64,000 nucleotides of DNA, taken from NCBI GenBank assembly GCA_963585895.1, contig OY757934.1:29888105-29952104 (forward strand), given 5' to 3'. The position numbers and the translations under genes were made by a program. Positions 33,700 through 44,986 of this stretch are shown one piece after another. Source of the stretch: Sepioteuthis lessoniana (Eukaryota; Mollusca; Cephalopoda; Myopsida; Loliginidae). Position 1 is the stretch's first letter; each line of letters opens with the position of its first letter. Under the pieces are notes generated by a model, which was given only the letters and a program-made list of their open reading frames with translations, made no database searches and was not told the origin of the DNA.

Positions 33700-33832
33700 G
33701 AGGATAACTCATAATTTTCTTATACTTATTTACATTAGCTCTGAGTGGACACAGGATGTAGTTTAGAAGACCTGTCAAGAGAGAGTCAGGGAAATCTATG
33801 CTGTTAGCATGACTTAATCGTGATGATATGGT
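33700..33832 (+). mobile_element. RTE-like LINE 3' scrap
   Basis: 'GAGTGGACACAGGATGTAG', 'AGAGAGAGTCAGGGAAATCT' and 'GATGATATGG' match the 3' end of the RTE family. Confidence 0.5.
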
Positions 33833-33834
33833 TT

Positions 33835-34190
33835 CAAGTAACTGATAATAATATTAATTCTTAGTAAACCATTATAGCTTCAAATGAATATTTTTAATAC
33901 AAATTATTTGTACATGGTTATAGGGTTGCAAGTATTTCTATCTACTAATAATTTTTGAACAGACCTATTTGACTAATTGATAAGACCCTAAAAGGTCCAA
34001 CTTCTTTGTGTTAGAATGGACTTGAGAGTAATGGTAAGGAAAAAGAATTCCATTCTCATCAAATCTCCAGAACTGGACCTTCATCATCAGATGCATTTTA
34101 GGGTCATACCAAGGACACACCCTTTTTGGTGAGTGAGTCTTACCCAGGGGATACAGTCATTGTATTCTAAATCCTACTGATAGGGTGTCT
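33835..34190 (-). repeat. R1 partial copy
   Basis: 'GGTTTCAAGTAACTGATAAT', 'CCTATTTGACTAATTGATAAG', 'GGTCATACCAAGGACAC' and 'GTATTCTAAATCC' appear in R1 order. Confidence 0.6.
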
Positions 34191-34219
34191 CTCTAATAAT
34201 GGTCGAAATGTCAGGGTTT

Positions 34220-34252
34220 CAGTTACTATACGATATAGACAAGTGCAAAATT

Positions 34253-34296
<44 letters not shown>

Positions 34297-34329
34297 ACTT
34301 TTGCACTTGTCTATATCGTATAGTAACTG
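34220..34329. repeat. Foldback with perfect 31-bp arms around (TA)n
   Basis: 34220-34250 and 34299-34329 are exact reverse complements (outer ends CAGTTACTATACGATATAG / CTATATCGTATAGTAACTG), separated by about 48 bp of mostly TA repeat. A second (TA)n array (34333-34399) follows at once. Perfect arms imply recent origin. Confidence 0.95.

Positions 34330-34332
<3 letters not shown>

Positions 34333-34399
<67 letters not shown>
34333..34399. repeat. (AT)n microsatellite
   Basis: About 33 AT units. Confidence 0.95.
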
Positions 34400-34402
<3 letters not shown>

Positions 34403-35099
34403 CCATAATAATTCAAAATCATTGTCAGGTAAAAGTAGAAATAAAGGAATAAACAAAACCTTCTTTGTCTCAGACTAAATTGAAATCCAGACTGGATCAG
34501 TTTTTCTAATTCTCACATTCTGGTTACATTTTTAGCATAAGAAAAAACAAAAACAGACAAAGAAGATCCCCTGATTGATTAAATAAAACAGGAATAGATT
34601 AAAATACAATAATCTTGTGTCTTCCTTCTTTTTTTTTTTCTCAGATATTTTGCTCATTTTAGCAAAAAATCTATAACTGAATTCATAGCCTTTTTAAATC
34701 TTTTTATTTTACTGTTAAATTTGCACATCCTTAATTGCTAAAACACTTCAAGTTGGGACCAGTAGGAGCAGATATTCTTAATCTTAAATTACCGTGAGAA
34801 AAGCAAAATTTGATTGTGTGATCAATAAAATATCTGTAAATTTTAAAATAATCCTAAAAAATTCATGAATATTGAAAATTTGGATATTTTTTCCTAATTT
34901 AATGTAATTAAGTTTTTACAAAATCAATTAATTTTACTAAGGCAATTAATATTACTTTATTTTTAATGAAAGTAAAACAATCAATTTAAACAAGAATTCA
35001 ATTATAATTTTTAATTCATAAATTAACTAAACTTGAAAATTATTCGAAAACCAACTAGAAAATCCATTTTTATATACATAATGATCAAAATTTCCAAGC

Positions 35100-35335
35100 C
35101 TTGTCAGAAGGGTTTAGAATATTCTGTATCCCCTGTTGAAAGAAAGACCCCACTAAAATGGGTGTCCTGAGCAGGACACTAAACTGCACCTAATAATTAG
35201 GCTCAAGATCTGTAGAGTGTAGAGTACCCCTTCATTGCAATTACCCCAGGTCCTCTCTGTCTAGGAATGGAAGTACTTGTTAGGTCCCATTTAGGGGTCA
35301 AATAGAACTGTTTAAAAGTTATTTATGTTCAATAA
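35100..35335 (+). repeat. R1 partial copy, opposite orientation
   Basis: 'GAATATTCTGTATCCCCTG', 'GGTGTCCTGAGCAGGACAC', 'TTCATTGCAATTACCCCAGG' and 'GGGGTCAAATAGAACTG' are the reverse complement of the usual R1 order. Confidence 0.65.
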
Positions 35336-35876
35336 AAAAAACCCTCGGAAAAAAAACAACACAAAAAATGTAAATATGAATGTGATTCCCTGACTTCTAG
35401 GTATAAAATAACCCTAGACAAGTTGACATTCGATTAAAATCAATGAATCAAAGTTTACATTGGGCAATGCACATTTCCTCTCTTTCCATTAAATGATGAT
35501 TAGTTGTTTGAGATTCCTTTATAAGGAAATATAGTCAACTTTCATGTTAGTAATTACAATATATGTTTTTCAAACAAGTATATTTGACTATTTTTTTATC
35601 CATTTTAAAAGCCGATCATAACAATCTCATCAACATTTACTATTCTAGTCATAAAAAAGCAAAGGATTTGTTATTGCTTCATAAAACTATTATTATTATA
35701 CACTGATTTATTCAAACTGTTATTGTTCTGTCCCATAGAACTCAAATTATCATTGAATTATTTTACCTCCCTTGAGTGACCTCTTTTTGGCAAGGAACGG
35801 GACAAGGCTGTAAAGGTCTGTGCTATTATTGATGATCAAAGCAATAGATCTTTAGCCTGGTTCGAGTTCTTCAACA

Positions 35877-36856
35877 TGTTACATGGCCAGATATGAGTAT
35901 GTGAAATAGACATACGGAAAACGTTCGTAATGTTCATACTCATACGCGTATAGGAATCCGAAAAACACGAAACACTTACGACTCTCTTTTTTAGTTCAGG
36001 TCATCATCATCATCATCATGTCGCGCCGCCAGCGCGGATATCCCTGACCCTCTCTCGCCATTTCTCCCTATCATTCATCACCTCCGGCAGGTCTTCAGGG
36101 TTACATCCTGTGTCCTCACATAGTTGCTGTATGTAGGTTCGTGCTGGTCGTCCCACTCTTGCACATCCATATGTGGGGGTCCACAGGAGTACATCGCTTA
36201 TGAGCTCGTCCTTATGAGCTTCTCCAGCAGTGTCCTGCGTGTCTGGTTCGTCAAACTTGTATAGTTTTCGTGATGGGGGGCAAGTGTCCGTATAGTTGGT
36301 GTCTCGTGGGGTGTTGTCGCCAGGACTTGTTTAATACTGCTCTCAACATTCTTGTGTAATTTCCGTCCAGCCTCCTCTCCAGCCGCTTCGTAAGCGTCCA
36401 TGTGGTGCATCCATATAGCAGTATCGACACAACCGCTGCCTGGAAGAAACTGCGTTCGACATGAGGAGAGAGAGACACAATTTCTTACTATGCTGACTTT
36501 TCCATTTGACCCCACCACGTGCGGCACCCCGCCACAAACTGCTGGTCTGGCCTCGGTGAGCTCCAAAAATCGACTTCCTTCGTCCAAGCCCAAATCTCAA
36601 CTTACTGTTTTTTTCAAATTCCAAAATCCTCAGCCTATCGCTTCCGGGCATGACGTCATTTCCTATCTGGGATTTTTATTGTGACATCTGTGATTGTAAC
36701 ATCCACCCCGCGCGCATGAACACCTGTACTCAATGTGTGCATCTAACTAACCCATGCACTTAGCCGAAAGGTTCTCAGCTTAACTAAACTGAAAGGCAAG
36801 ATATATAAAACGAAAAATGATAATATAAAAAAAAATCCCTCCGCAATTATATTACA
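35877..36856 (-). mobile_element. Probable solo LTR (family L1), copy 2, nested in BEL/Pao
   Basis: Begins TGTTAC and ends TTACA, flanked by 4-bp near-identical target copies (AACA 35873-35876, GACA 36857-36860). Shares ordered blocks with the copy at 17778-18323 (AGAGAGACACAAT; CGAAAGGTTCTCAGC; TAACTAAACTGAAAGGCA). It contains an RTE LINE fragment (36002-36454); without it the length (~527 bp) is close to copy 1 (546 bp). A fossil with no coding capacity. Confidence 0.75.
36002..36454 (-). mobile_element. RTE-like LINE 3' fragment nested in the solo LTR
   Basis: The minus strand reads 'AAVVSILLYGCTTWTL', 'RRLDGNYTRMLRAVLNKSW' and 'LPPITKTIQV', then with a frame change the 'DVLLWTPTYG'-like end, and finishes in (GAT)n (complement at 36002-36019). 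This is the C-terminal end of RTE-type ORF2. 5'-truncated at ~36454. It sits between two halves of the LTR repeat. Confidence 0.85.
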
Positions 36857-37473
36857 GACATCTTCAATGACCATAGCCCTAGTTTTGTCTATTCTCTTAA
36901 AACCTATGCTGGTGTCATGGAAACCACTGGGAGAAGAGCTAACAACTATCAGATAGAATCTGTAGACAGAGAATTCAGCTTCCCTCTCCTTAGCCTCATT
37001 GAATGCGATGACATACCTAATAATAGGTCTGAGATCCCTACTCCTGATGTAGCTCTCCATTATCCTCATTTGAAGGACTTTGCTCACCTGATCCCAAAGT
37101 TGGAAACCGATGCTAAAATCATTCTACTTCTAGGACAGGACATTATCAGGATACACAAGCGCACAAACAAATTAATGGCCCCCACAATGCACCATATGCC
37201 AAGAAGCTAGACTTAGAGTGGGTTATAGTAGGCAATGTCTGCTTAAGAAGATCTCACAAACTGCTTGCTGTTAATGTATTCTACACGAAGGCCTTCGAGA
37301 GAGTTTGACCAACCATCATTGAACCATGCCCCGACATCTTCAAGGTAAAGGAAAAATACAGCAGCAATCAAACTGACGGCTACATCACAATGTGTAGTCT
37401 TGACATAAAAGATAATCTGGGCCAGGCGGTATTTCATCAAACAAAAAACGACCACAGACTAGCACCCTCAATG

Positions 37474-38190
37474 TGTTATATTTTGACCTTCAACCCGGCC
37501 CAAAATGCCATTCAAGGTGATGCACCAGAAGGAAGTGACACATTCCAATGGCAGTTGGGAGAGGAAATCGCGTGGGTGGAAATTGGCTAATGAAATGGGA
37601 CGAGCTAAAAAAATTCCCATGGTACACTCATAGACTGATGCACCAGAGGAGAGTGACCTGTGAACTGCATGACAGTTATTTCTGCTTGATGACGATTAAA
37701 CATGCGATTTCAAAGATCGAGTGGGCGATCGAGTGGGCGTTGAACTATAATATAACTCAGTCAAGACAGAAGTCAAGACAGTTGAGTTCCGGTTACAGTT
37801 GCAGTAGCAGTAGAGTTGGAGACGGAGTAGACGAGATGTGGTAGGGAAAGCCACATTCGGCCGAGGGGGCCCTCGGGAAGCCCTGATGAGTTGGGGTCCA
37901 GAGAAGATGCTGATAAGATGCAGTAACGAAAGCCAGCACCCAGCAGAGTGGACCCCAGGGCCTCCAGTTGAGCATCTGGAGAACGAGAAAGACACAACGC
38001 TGACGGCCATAAGTTTGGGGTCAAAGTATTGCAGTTTCTGTTCGGTCTCCAGCTCCCTCTCACACGCAAACCTTGAGTAACCTTTTCGAAACCTTGCAAT
38101 AAAGTGAGAGGTAAATATTTTGTTAAAGAAGTCTTCCTGCGTGCATCTTTATTATTGTGTCGTTATGATGCTGTAGATGACAATATAACA
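37474..38190 (+). mobile_element. Solo LTR (second family) nested in BEL/Pao
   Basis: 717 bp with inverted ends TGTTATA / TATAACA (TG...CA) and a perfect 4-bp target duplication AATG (37470-37473 and 38191-38194). A plus-strand AATAAA is at about 38099-38104, and a TATA-like AT stretch near 37745. GC-richer than surroundings. A 4-bp duplication fits a Gypsy-type integrase, but no second copy is available here to name the family. Perfect ends suggest it is younger than its BEL host. Confidence 0.85.
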
Positions 38191-41100
38191 AATGGAAGAT
38201 ATCATCTTCATGAACATCATAGAACACAGATTAGAGAAAGATGCATCAAATAGCTAGGAAGCAAATTTACCATTCAAATCCCCCTGATGTCGTCTCCCAG
38301 ACAAAAGGATACAAGCAGCTAGCAGGTTATCATCTCTCACATGTACCATTGAAAAAAAACCCCAAATGCACAAAGATTTCTTTTCTTTCATGGAGAAGAT
38401 TTTGGATAATGGTCATGCAGAGCTAGCTCGCACACTCGAAGAAGGAGAGGAACAATGGTACTTATCAATGTTCAGTGCGTATCATCCAAAGAAATCAGAA
38501 AAGATCTGAGTGGTGTTTGACTCCAGCGCTCAGTATAACAAAGTGTCAGTGAACGACGTTCTATAAACTGGACCAGACTCAGACAACACACCTGGGAGTC
38601 CTTATCCGCTTCCGCAGGGAGTCGGTTGCCGTTACTGCAGACATTGAACAAATGTTCCATTGTTTTCAGGTTAAAAAGGAACATAGAAATTTCCTGAGAT
38701 TCCTGTGGTTTCGAAACGGCAATCCAACCAAAGACAGTGGAATATAGAATGAAAATCCATGTTTTTAGCGAACAGTCCTTCCCCAACTGTGTCAACATAC
38801 TGCCTTAGAAAGTTAGTTGAGGGAAAATGGCCTGACCATGACCCAGAGGTTGAACAGTTTGTCAAATGCGACTTCTACGCTGACGACTGTTTGAAGTCAT
38901 TTCCTCTAATTGAGGTTACTGTCTCTTTACTTCAGAGAAGCTAAATTATTATTGTCAACTCGAACTTGAAGTTGCATAAAATCGCCTTCCATAAAAAAGA
39001 AGTCATGGTAGCCTCTCCATCTCAAGACTATGCCAGTGGCTTGAAAGAAATGGATCTAAGCAAAGATGTATTACCAATGCAACGTAGCTTGGGCCTCAAC
39101 TGGGACCTCAAAATGGACACCTTCATCTTCAAGGTGTCTGTTGCCAAGAAGCCCCTTACACAGAGAAGTGTTCTCTCAACCTTGAACGGCCTCTATGATC
39201 CTCTGGGATTTGATGCCCCTGTAACTGTTTAAGAAAAACTTATCTTAAGACATCACTTCAGATAATGGAGATTGGGATTCCCCCCTGACAGAAGAAATGG
39301 AAGAACGTTTGGTTGCATGGAAGACCGGATTTGTTGCTTCAAATAATACCCAAATCTCTAGGGCTGTTACTAAAATGTTTCCTCTGAAAGTCATACACAG
39401 AGAACTACATATCTTCTCCGATACTTCATCGATGGCGATAGCTGTCGTTGCCTACCTCAAAGTTACCAACAGTAGCGGATATTGTCAAGTTGGGTTTGTC
39501 ATGGGAAAGGCAAAACTTACCCCTCGGCCTTAGCAAAGTTCTAATCTAGGGATAGAATATCCCTAGATTAGAACTTTGCAATGCAATTTTGGCAATTGAA
39601 CTTGCCAAGCTGATCTTATCAGTGATCAATTTACAGATACATTCCACCACCTTCTATACTGATAGCAAGGTAGTCCTCGGCTACATCCACAATGAGACCA
39701 GACGCTTTTATGTCCACATCAGCAAACGAGTCTTCTGGATACAGAAATTTTCCAGACCAGATCAGTAGCGATATGTGTGTACTGATCACAACCCAGCCAA
39801 CTGCACCACAAGATTTGTCTCTGTTACTAACCTTGCAAATACCACTTGGCTTAACGGCCCAACATTTCTGTTCAACCTGTGGAATCTCTGGAGAGGATGT
39901 CGTGACGAACTTGTAGACCTTGCCTCAGACACAGAGATTCGTCCTCCGATTTCCCCTCTGGGTACATCTGCTTCAAGTACCCTTCTTGGGACCCAGAGTT
40001 TCACAAAGTTCTCAACTTGGAAATGAGTGAACCAGGCAATAGCCTACCTCATACACATCATACACACATTCAAAACTACCTCAGGCACTCGGACTACTCA
40101 CTGCAAATGATGGTACTATTGTGACGAAATACAAACAGTTGAGACACCCTCTCAATCAAAGAACACCATAATTCGAGCAGTTCAAGAAGAATTCTATGCT
40201 CAGCAGACCATCTCTGTACAAAACCTTCATTCACCAATGTTGGTCAAGATGTACTGGGTCCCTGGTCCATATCCTCGCATAAGACCCGAGGAGGGTTGGC
40301 CAACAGCAAACGATAGGCCATAATATTTACCTGCATGGCTACAAGAGCTGTCCCCTTTGAGGTAATTGAATCTCTGGATTCTTTAAACTTCAGCAACGCC
40401 CTCAGGTGTTTTTTCTCAATCCGAGGTCCAGCTAAATACATACGCTCAGACTGCAGAACTAATTTTATTGGCACTTACAAAGAGTTAGAAATGATCTCAA
40501 ATATCGATACCACCTGCATTGATAAATACCTTACAAGTCAAGGCTGTACCTGGATTTTTAACTCTCCCCATGCCTATCATATGGATGGAGTTTGGGAAAG
40601 AATGTTGACGCATGATATGCTTATAACCTTAATGGTAGAAGTAGCTTCCATCATTAACATGAGACCACTTGTTCCAGTATCAACAGATCCTGATGACCCT
40701 GTCATTCTAAATCTTGCTATGCTACTCACACAGAAAGTAAGCACACCTATTTCTATTGAAAAATTACAAAGGGAAAATATTTTCAAACATCAGTGGAAAT
40801 ATGTCCAACACTTAGCGTATACTTTCTGGGATAGGTGGAGGAAGCAATAACTCTCTTCCCTTCAGATATGTAGAAAGTGGACTTCAGAGAAGTCCAACAT
40901 GGCCCAACTCAACTACGTGCTCTTGAAGGACAATCAATCCAAAAAAAAAAAAAATGAATGGCCTCTAGGAATAATTCTCCCAGTTTTTCCAAGTGACGAT
41001 GGCAAGGTGCTCAAGGTAAGAGTCAAAATTACAAAAAAGGATAGCATTAAGTTCCTACTCAGGCCTGTTTCTGAGATTATACTTCTTCTTGTCAGTGAGA

Positions 41101-41929
41101 TCAAGTTCTTTAATGGTGTTTAATTATGCCAGGTAGGGAGTGTTCTGTCTTGTAGAACTCAAATTATCATTGAATTATTTTACCTTCCTTGAGTGATCCC
41201 TTTTTAGCAAGGAACTCTTTAGGGCCTTCTCTCGTTGACTTCTTCCTGTTTATAGTTTACTTATATATCTGACCTTAGCTAGCCGAAAGCAGTTTCTATC
41301 TAAAAAAATCCTTCCCCTCAGTGACAGCATTATCTTTTCATCCTTTCGGTATTTAATAAACCTGATGGATCCAAATTTCCCTTCAGAGTCTTAATTTCTG
41401 CAAGGTGTTTATCTGACGGTCTTAGGTATACATTTACCCTTTTTCGGACCAAAATGTACTGGAGACAGTAAAGTTATCTTCGTCTTGGTTGTTATTGTCA
41501 TAATATTATGGTTGTTGTATCCTCCAATCTTCTTCAGCCGCATATTGTCTTGACTAATGTTCTCAAATTGAATTTTCAATCCATAGATAAACTGTTCCCT
41601 CATTCTACTGTCTGAACTCAAATTAATTAATTATCCCCTTATCTTGTACTTCTGTTAATTTATTTTTGTAATGATATTTGTTTCACTGATTTTACTGCCT
41701 AAACCAGGGCTTGAACTCAAGCCACTAAGTACACTGCAATGATTTACTAACACTTACATCCACAAGGCAATTATCCAATATTGAAAATCTAATAATGATT
41801 TTGTATTATTATACATGTGAAAACATACTTTTATTTGTTGCACTGTGTTTATATAAATATGGTCATAATAATGAATTATGTATACATATATATATATAGA
41901 GAGAGAGAAATGGTAGATTTGGGTAAATC

Positions 41930-42090
41930 TGACAAGATGATAGAAATAAGTGGATAAACCAAACACAATGGGTTTAGTATTGATATTTCATTCTTTATTC
42001 AATGAAAAACTTCTTCAGAACAAAATATCCCTACTAAACCTGTTGTAAGTGTTTAGTTTATCCACTTTTCCACTCATTTTTATCACCCCT
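41930..42090. repeat. Imperfect foldback
   Basis: AAGTGGATAAACCAAACAC (41949 on) pairs with GTGTTTAGTTTATCCACTT near 42048-42067, and inner GGGTTTAGTA with TACTAAACCT. Arms are interrupted, so it is older than the other foldbacks. Confidence 0.6.
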
Positions 42091-42318
42091 CTCTATCGTC
42101 CATCACTTCTGGTAGGTCTTCAAGGCTACATCCTGTATCGGCACAGAACTGTTGTATGTAGGTCCTAGCTGGACATCCTGCCTTTGCTCGTCCATGTGAG
42201 GTGGTTCACAGGAGTACATCACTTAATAGTTCATCTCTACTTCTCCAGCAGTGTCCCGCATGTCTGGTTCTTCTAACTTGGACTGTTTTAATAATGGTTG
42301 GTAAGTGGCCGCACAGTA
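42070..42318 (-). mobile_element. RTE-like LINE 3' fragment
   Basis: Minus strand reads 'AATYQPLLKQSKLEEPDMRD' in one frame and 'TIIKTVQVRRTRHAGHCW', 'RSRDELLSDVLL' in the next, the conserved C-terminal part of RTE ORF2. Then a match to 'LCADTGCSLEDLPEVMDDR'-type sequence with frameshifts. Followed on the right by (AT)n and (GATA)n. Confidence 0.8.
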
Positions 42319-42382
42319 TATATATATATATACAGAGAGAGATATAGATAGATAGATAGATAGATAGATATAGATAGATATA

Positions 42383-43151
42383 TTTGATGCATTCAATAAG
42401 TTTCCAGACTTTTTTTGTACAGGCATTTAAAATAGTCGTAGACTCTTGAACATTCAGTATGTTATTACTATACATCTTATGAGATGACTGACCAATTTTT
42501 ATGATTTCAGGTTCAAATGAACAGCTACAGCAGCAATTGGAATACACCCTACTAAAGCCTGATTTTCACAACTGGTGAATTTCAAAAATATTATCTGGAT
42601 GTGAGGACATTTTAGAAGAATGATATGCATTGCTGAGAGGTGTGGGAGGAGTAAGGAAGTCAATACACAAGAGTTGATTGGCCAAAGGGTTAGGGTTAGG
42701 GTTACTATGTTGAGGTTTTAAGGGAGTTCAGGAAGAGATTCCGTCAAAAGAGACCAGCACTCTTCAAATCGGGTCAGTGGCATTTCCACTTGGACAATGC
42801 ACCAGTCCACGACTCCATCCTTTTCACAGACTATTTGAGCAATATGGGCATCAAGACAGTTTGTCACCATCCCTATAGTCCAGACCTTGCTCCCTGTGAC
42901 TTTTGGGTATTCCCTAAGCTCAGAGGCTGTTGTTATGAGTCAATTGAGAAGATGAAAGAGGCTGTGAGGAAGGTCATTGACATGTTCACACAAGAGGACT
43001 TCCATGGGGCCTTCCAGAAGTTGTTGGAATGGTACAACAAGTGCATTGCAGCTGGAGGAGATTACTCCGAAGGGGACTGGAGTTTCATGAGTGTACTACA
43101 AATAAAAGTACCCATACGAAAAAAGCCTGGAAACTTATTTAATGATCCTCG
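42383..43151 (+). mobile_element. Mariner transposon, internally deleted
   Basis: TA flanks at 42381-42382 and 43152-43153. Ends are imperfect inverted repeats sharing ATAAGTTTCCAG and CTGGAAACTTAT. The 42770-43135 frame encodes the C-terminal half of a mariner transposase: FHLDNAPVHDSILFTDYL, HHPYSPDLAPCDFWVFPKLR, YNKCIAAGGDY, EGDWSFM. The two visible catalytic aspartates (in LDNAP and PCDFW) are 34 residues apart, the DD34D signature. The HTH half and first catalytic Asp are missing; 769 bp against the usual ~1.3 kb. A telomere-like (GGGTTA)3 lies at 42687-42704 inside it. Cannot transpose by itself. Confidence 0.9.
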
Positions 43152-43212
43152 TATGTGAATAGCTGAAAAATTTATTCAAACATTTTTCATTTATTCCTAT
43201 TTTATATATTTA

Positions 43213-43401
43213 GGGTTGCCTGAAAAATTCATAGGCTGACCAAGATACTCCCATAAAATGTGAATAAATGAGGTTTATTTTTCAACTTAATTTCTTTTGC
43301 AGTTCACACACTTCCATAGGTATTGCAGTGCTTGGATAGCATTGGTAAAGAAATGTTATCACCAGTAGATATGATATCATATAAACTTTTCAACCCACCC
43401 C
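43213..43401 (+). mobile_element. Mariner-derived MITE, copy 2
   Basis: 189 bp flanked by TA (43211-43212 and 43402-43403); ends GGGTTGCCTGAAAAATTCAT and CTTTTCAACCCACCCC. Reverse complement of the 29400-29580 copy. It begins 60 bp after the mariner at 42383-43151 but has different ends. Confidence 0.85.
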
Positions 43402-43462
43402 TATATGTATGTACATATATATTGGAAATGCTTGGTGGCAGGGAATATATATATATATATAT

Positions 43463-43573
43463 TATTTTTGCTCATTATTTATCCTCTCTGTCCCTCTCTA
43501 ATATATATATACCTATATATATATATATATATATATTAGAGAGAGACAGAGAGGACAAATAATGAGCAAAAAT
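43463..43573. repeat. Foldback with ~45-bp arms around (TA)n
   Basis: TATTTTTGCTCATTATTT...CCTCTCTGTC on the left pairs with GACAGAGAGG...AAATAATGAGCAAAAATA on the right with few mismatches; the centre is a TA run interrupted by CC. Same architecture as 34220-34329 but unrelated sequence. Confidence 0.92.
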
Positions 43574-43619
43574 AAAAATGAATAGATTGAATAAATTTCT
43601 TAAATGGTAAAGATATTAC

Positions 43620-44160
43620 TCAATAAAACACACTAAAATTTTTAATAAAAATTAATTTCATTTTAAAAAATATAACGGGTAAATTTCTTTTTGGTTATTT
43701 GGTTTAATCTTTATATTCAGAATTTCATGTTCAGGTTAAAATTTTCAATTGTCAACAAAAATTATCAAATAACTTTAAACTTTTTCCCAATGTAGATAGG
43801 TATTTCAACTAGTACTGTATGTTTGCTTATATTACATTATGCTATAACTTTATCACTGATATAATTAATCTAAGGAGTTCAGCAGTTGTGAGATGTGTCT
43901 GTAATTATAGATTTAATTAAACTAATATGAAAATTAATGAGTTCTCCCAGACAAATGTTGGTGACCCTTGATACAACGGAATGAGAAGGACTAGCAGAAA
44001 TTTATCCATATGTTGGAATGTGAAGTTGCTTACATATTTGAGGCCTTTTAGAGAACTAGAATAAATTGGTTACAAGGAAGTGTAATCATACAAGGGTACT
44101 GAGTAAAATCATAGGTGTCATCTACACTACTGGGATACCATCCATATTCTTATAGTTGCT
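43620..44160. other. AT-rich DNA, nothing recognised
   Basis: No coding motif or known repeat. Confidence 0.4.
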
Positions 44161-44445
44161 TGTTTGTTTTAATGGCATGTCAGTCTGCCTAGGTTTATTT
44201 TATGGCTAGTGGTTAGAGAATTGAATTCATTGTACATTTATATTTACATTTTTTGTGTAGTTGTTTCTTAAGAGTTTTTTTTTTGTATACTTTTATATAT
44301 CAAGTGTTCCTAACTAATACAAATTTTTTGTACACAGTTATATGATTTTAAGTATTCTTATCTAATACTAATAATTATATTGTCTTTAAGTGATTATTTC
44401 TGTTTAATAATAATCATTTATTTGCATACATTTATATGGTTTCAA

Positions 44446-44708
44446 CCAGGCCACTGGCCTATTGAGTAGAGTGTTTGCCAATGGTCCGGGAGACCAGGGT
44501 TCAATCCCAAGTTGAGTCATACCAAAGACTCAAAAAATGGTACTCGATGCCACCTGGCTTAACACTCAGCAATATAAAGTACGTATCAAGGGTAAAGTGG
44601 AGCAATTCAGGCAAAGAAGTAGTGCCCTTCCCTACACCTCAGTGTAGTAGCTATTGAAAAGGGAGCCTTCTGGTCACCCTCGACTAAAGTCGCCAACTTT
44701 ACTTTTTA
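44446..44708 (+). mobile_element. SINE-A copy 7
   Basis: Complete: head CCAGGCCACTGGCCTATTG, B-box GGGTTCAATCCCAAG, body, tail GCCAACTTTACTTTT. Preceded by TTATATGGTTTCAA (44432-44445) and followed by TTATATGGTATCAA (44709-44722). Confidence 0.93.
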
Positions 44709-44722
44709 TTATATGGTATCAA

Positions 44723-44986
44723 CTAGGCCACTGGCCTATTGAGTAGGGTGTTCACCAATGGTCTGGGAGACCGGGGTTTAATCCCAAGTTGAGTTATACC
44801 AAAGACTCAAAAATGGTACTTGATGCCACCTTGCTTAACACTCAGTAATATAAGGTACGTATCAAGGGTAAAGTGGAGCAATCCAGGGAATTGAGTACCA
44901 CCCTCCCCTACACCTCGGTGCAGTAGCTATTGAAAAGGGAGCCTTCGGGTCACCTCGACTAAAGTCGCCAACTTTACTAACTTTAT
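44723..44986 (+). mobile_element. SINE-A copy 8
   Basis: Complete, same orientation as copy 7 and very similar to it (shared CTATTGAGTAG, CCCAAGTTGAGT variants). Followed by a third copy of the target, TTATATAGTTTCAA (44987-45000). Confidence 0.93.

Larger units (their letters stand above)
35724..41402 (+). mobile_element. BEL/Pao LTR retrotransposon, broken, with nested insertions
   Basis: The 5' LTR fragment (35724-~35806) and the 3' LTR (41141-~41402) share TGTTCTGTC and then AACTCAAATTATCATTGAAT. A purine tract (AGGTAGGGAG) precedes the 3' LTR. Between them lie remains of pol on the plus strand: a region around the protease (from ~35807 and ~36857), reverse transcriptase (~38190-39230, with a YADD box near 38875), RNase H (~39390-39700) and integrase (~40150-40850), then a C-terminal part to ~41120. 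The gag region was not found. The element is broken in well over ten places. Two probable solo LTRs of other families sit inside it (35877-36856 and 37474-38190), so it is older than both. Confidence 0.85.

Noticed and set aside
34226-34478. Two opposite frames of (IY)n residues
   Set aside because: Translation of (TA)n arrays and the palindrome.
37696-38099. 100-108-codon frames on the minus strand at 37.7-38.1 kb
   Set aside because: They lie inside the solo LTR and match no known protein; shadows of a GC-rich LTR.
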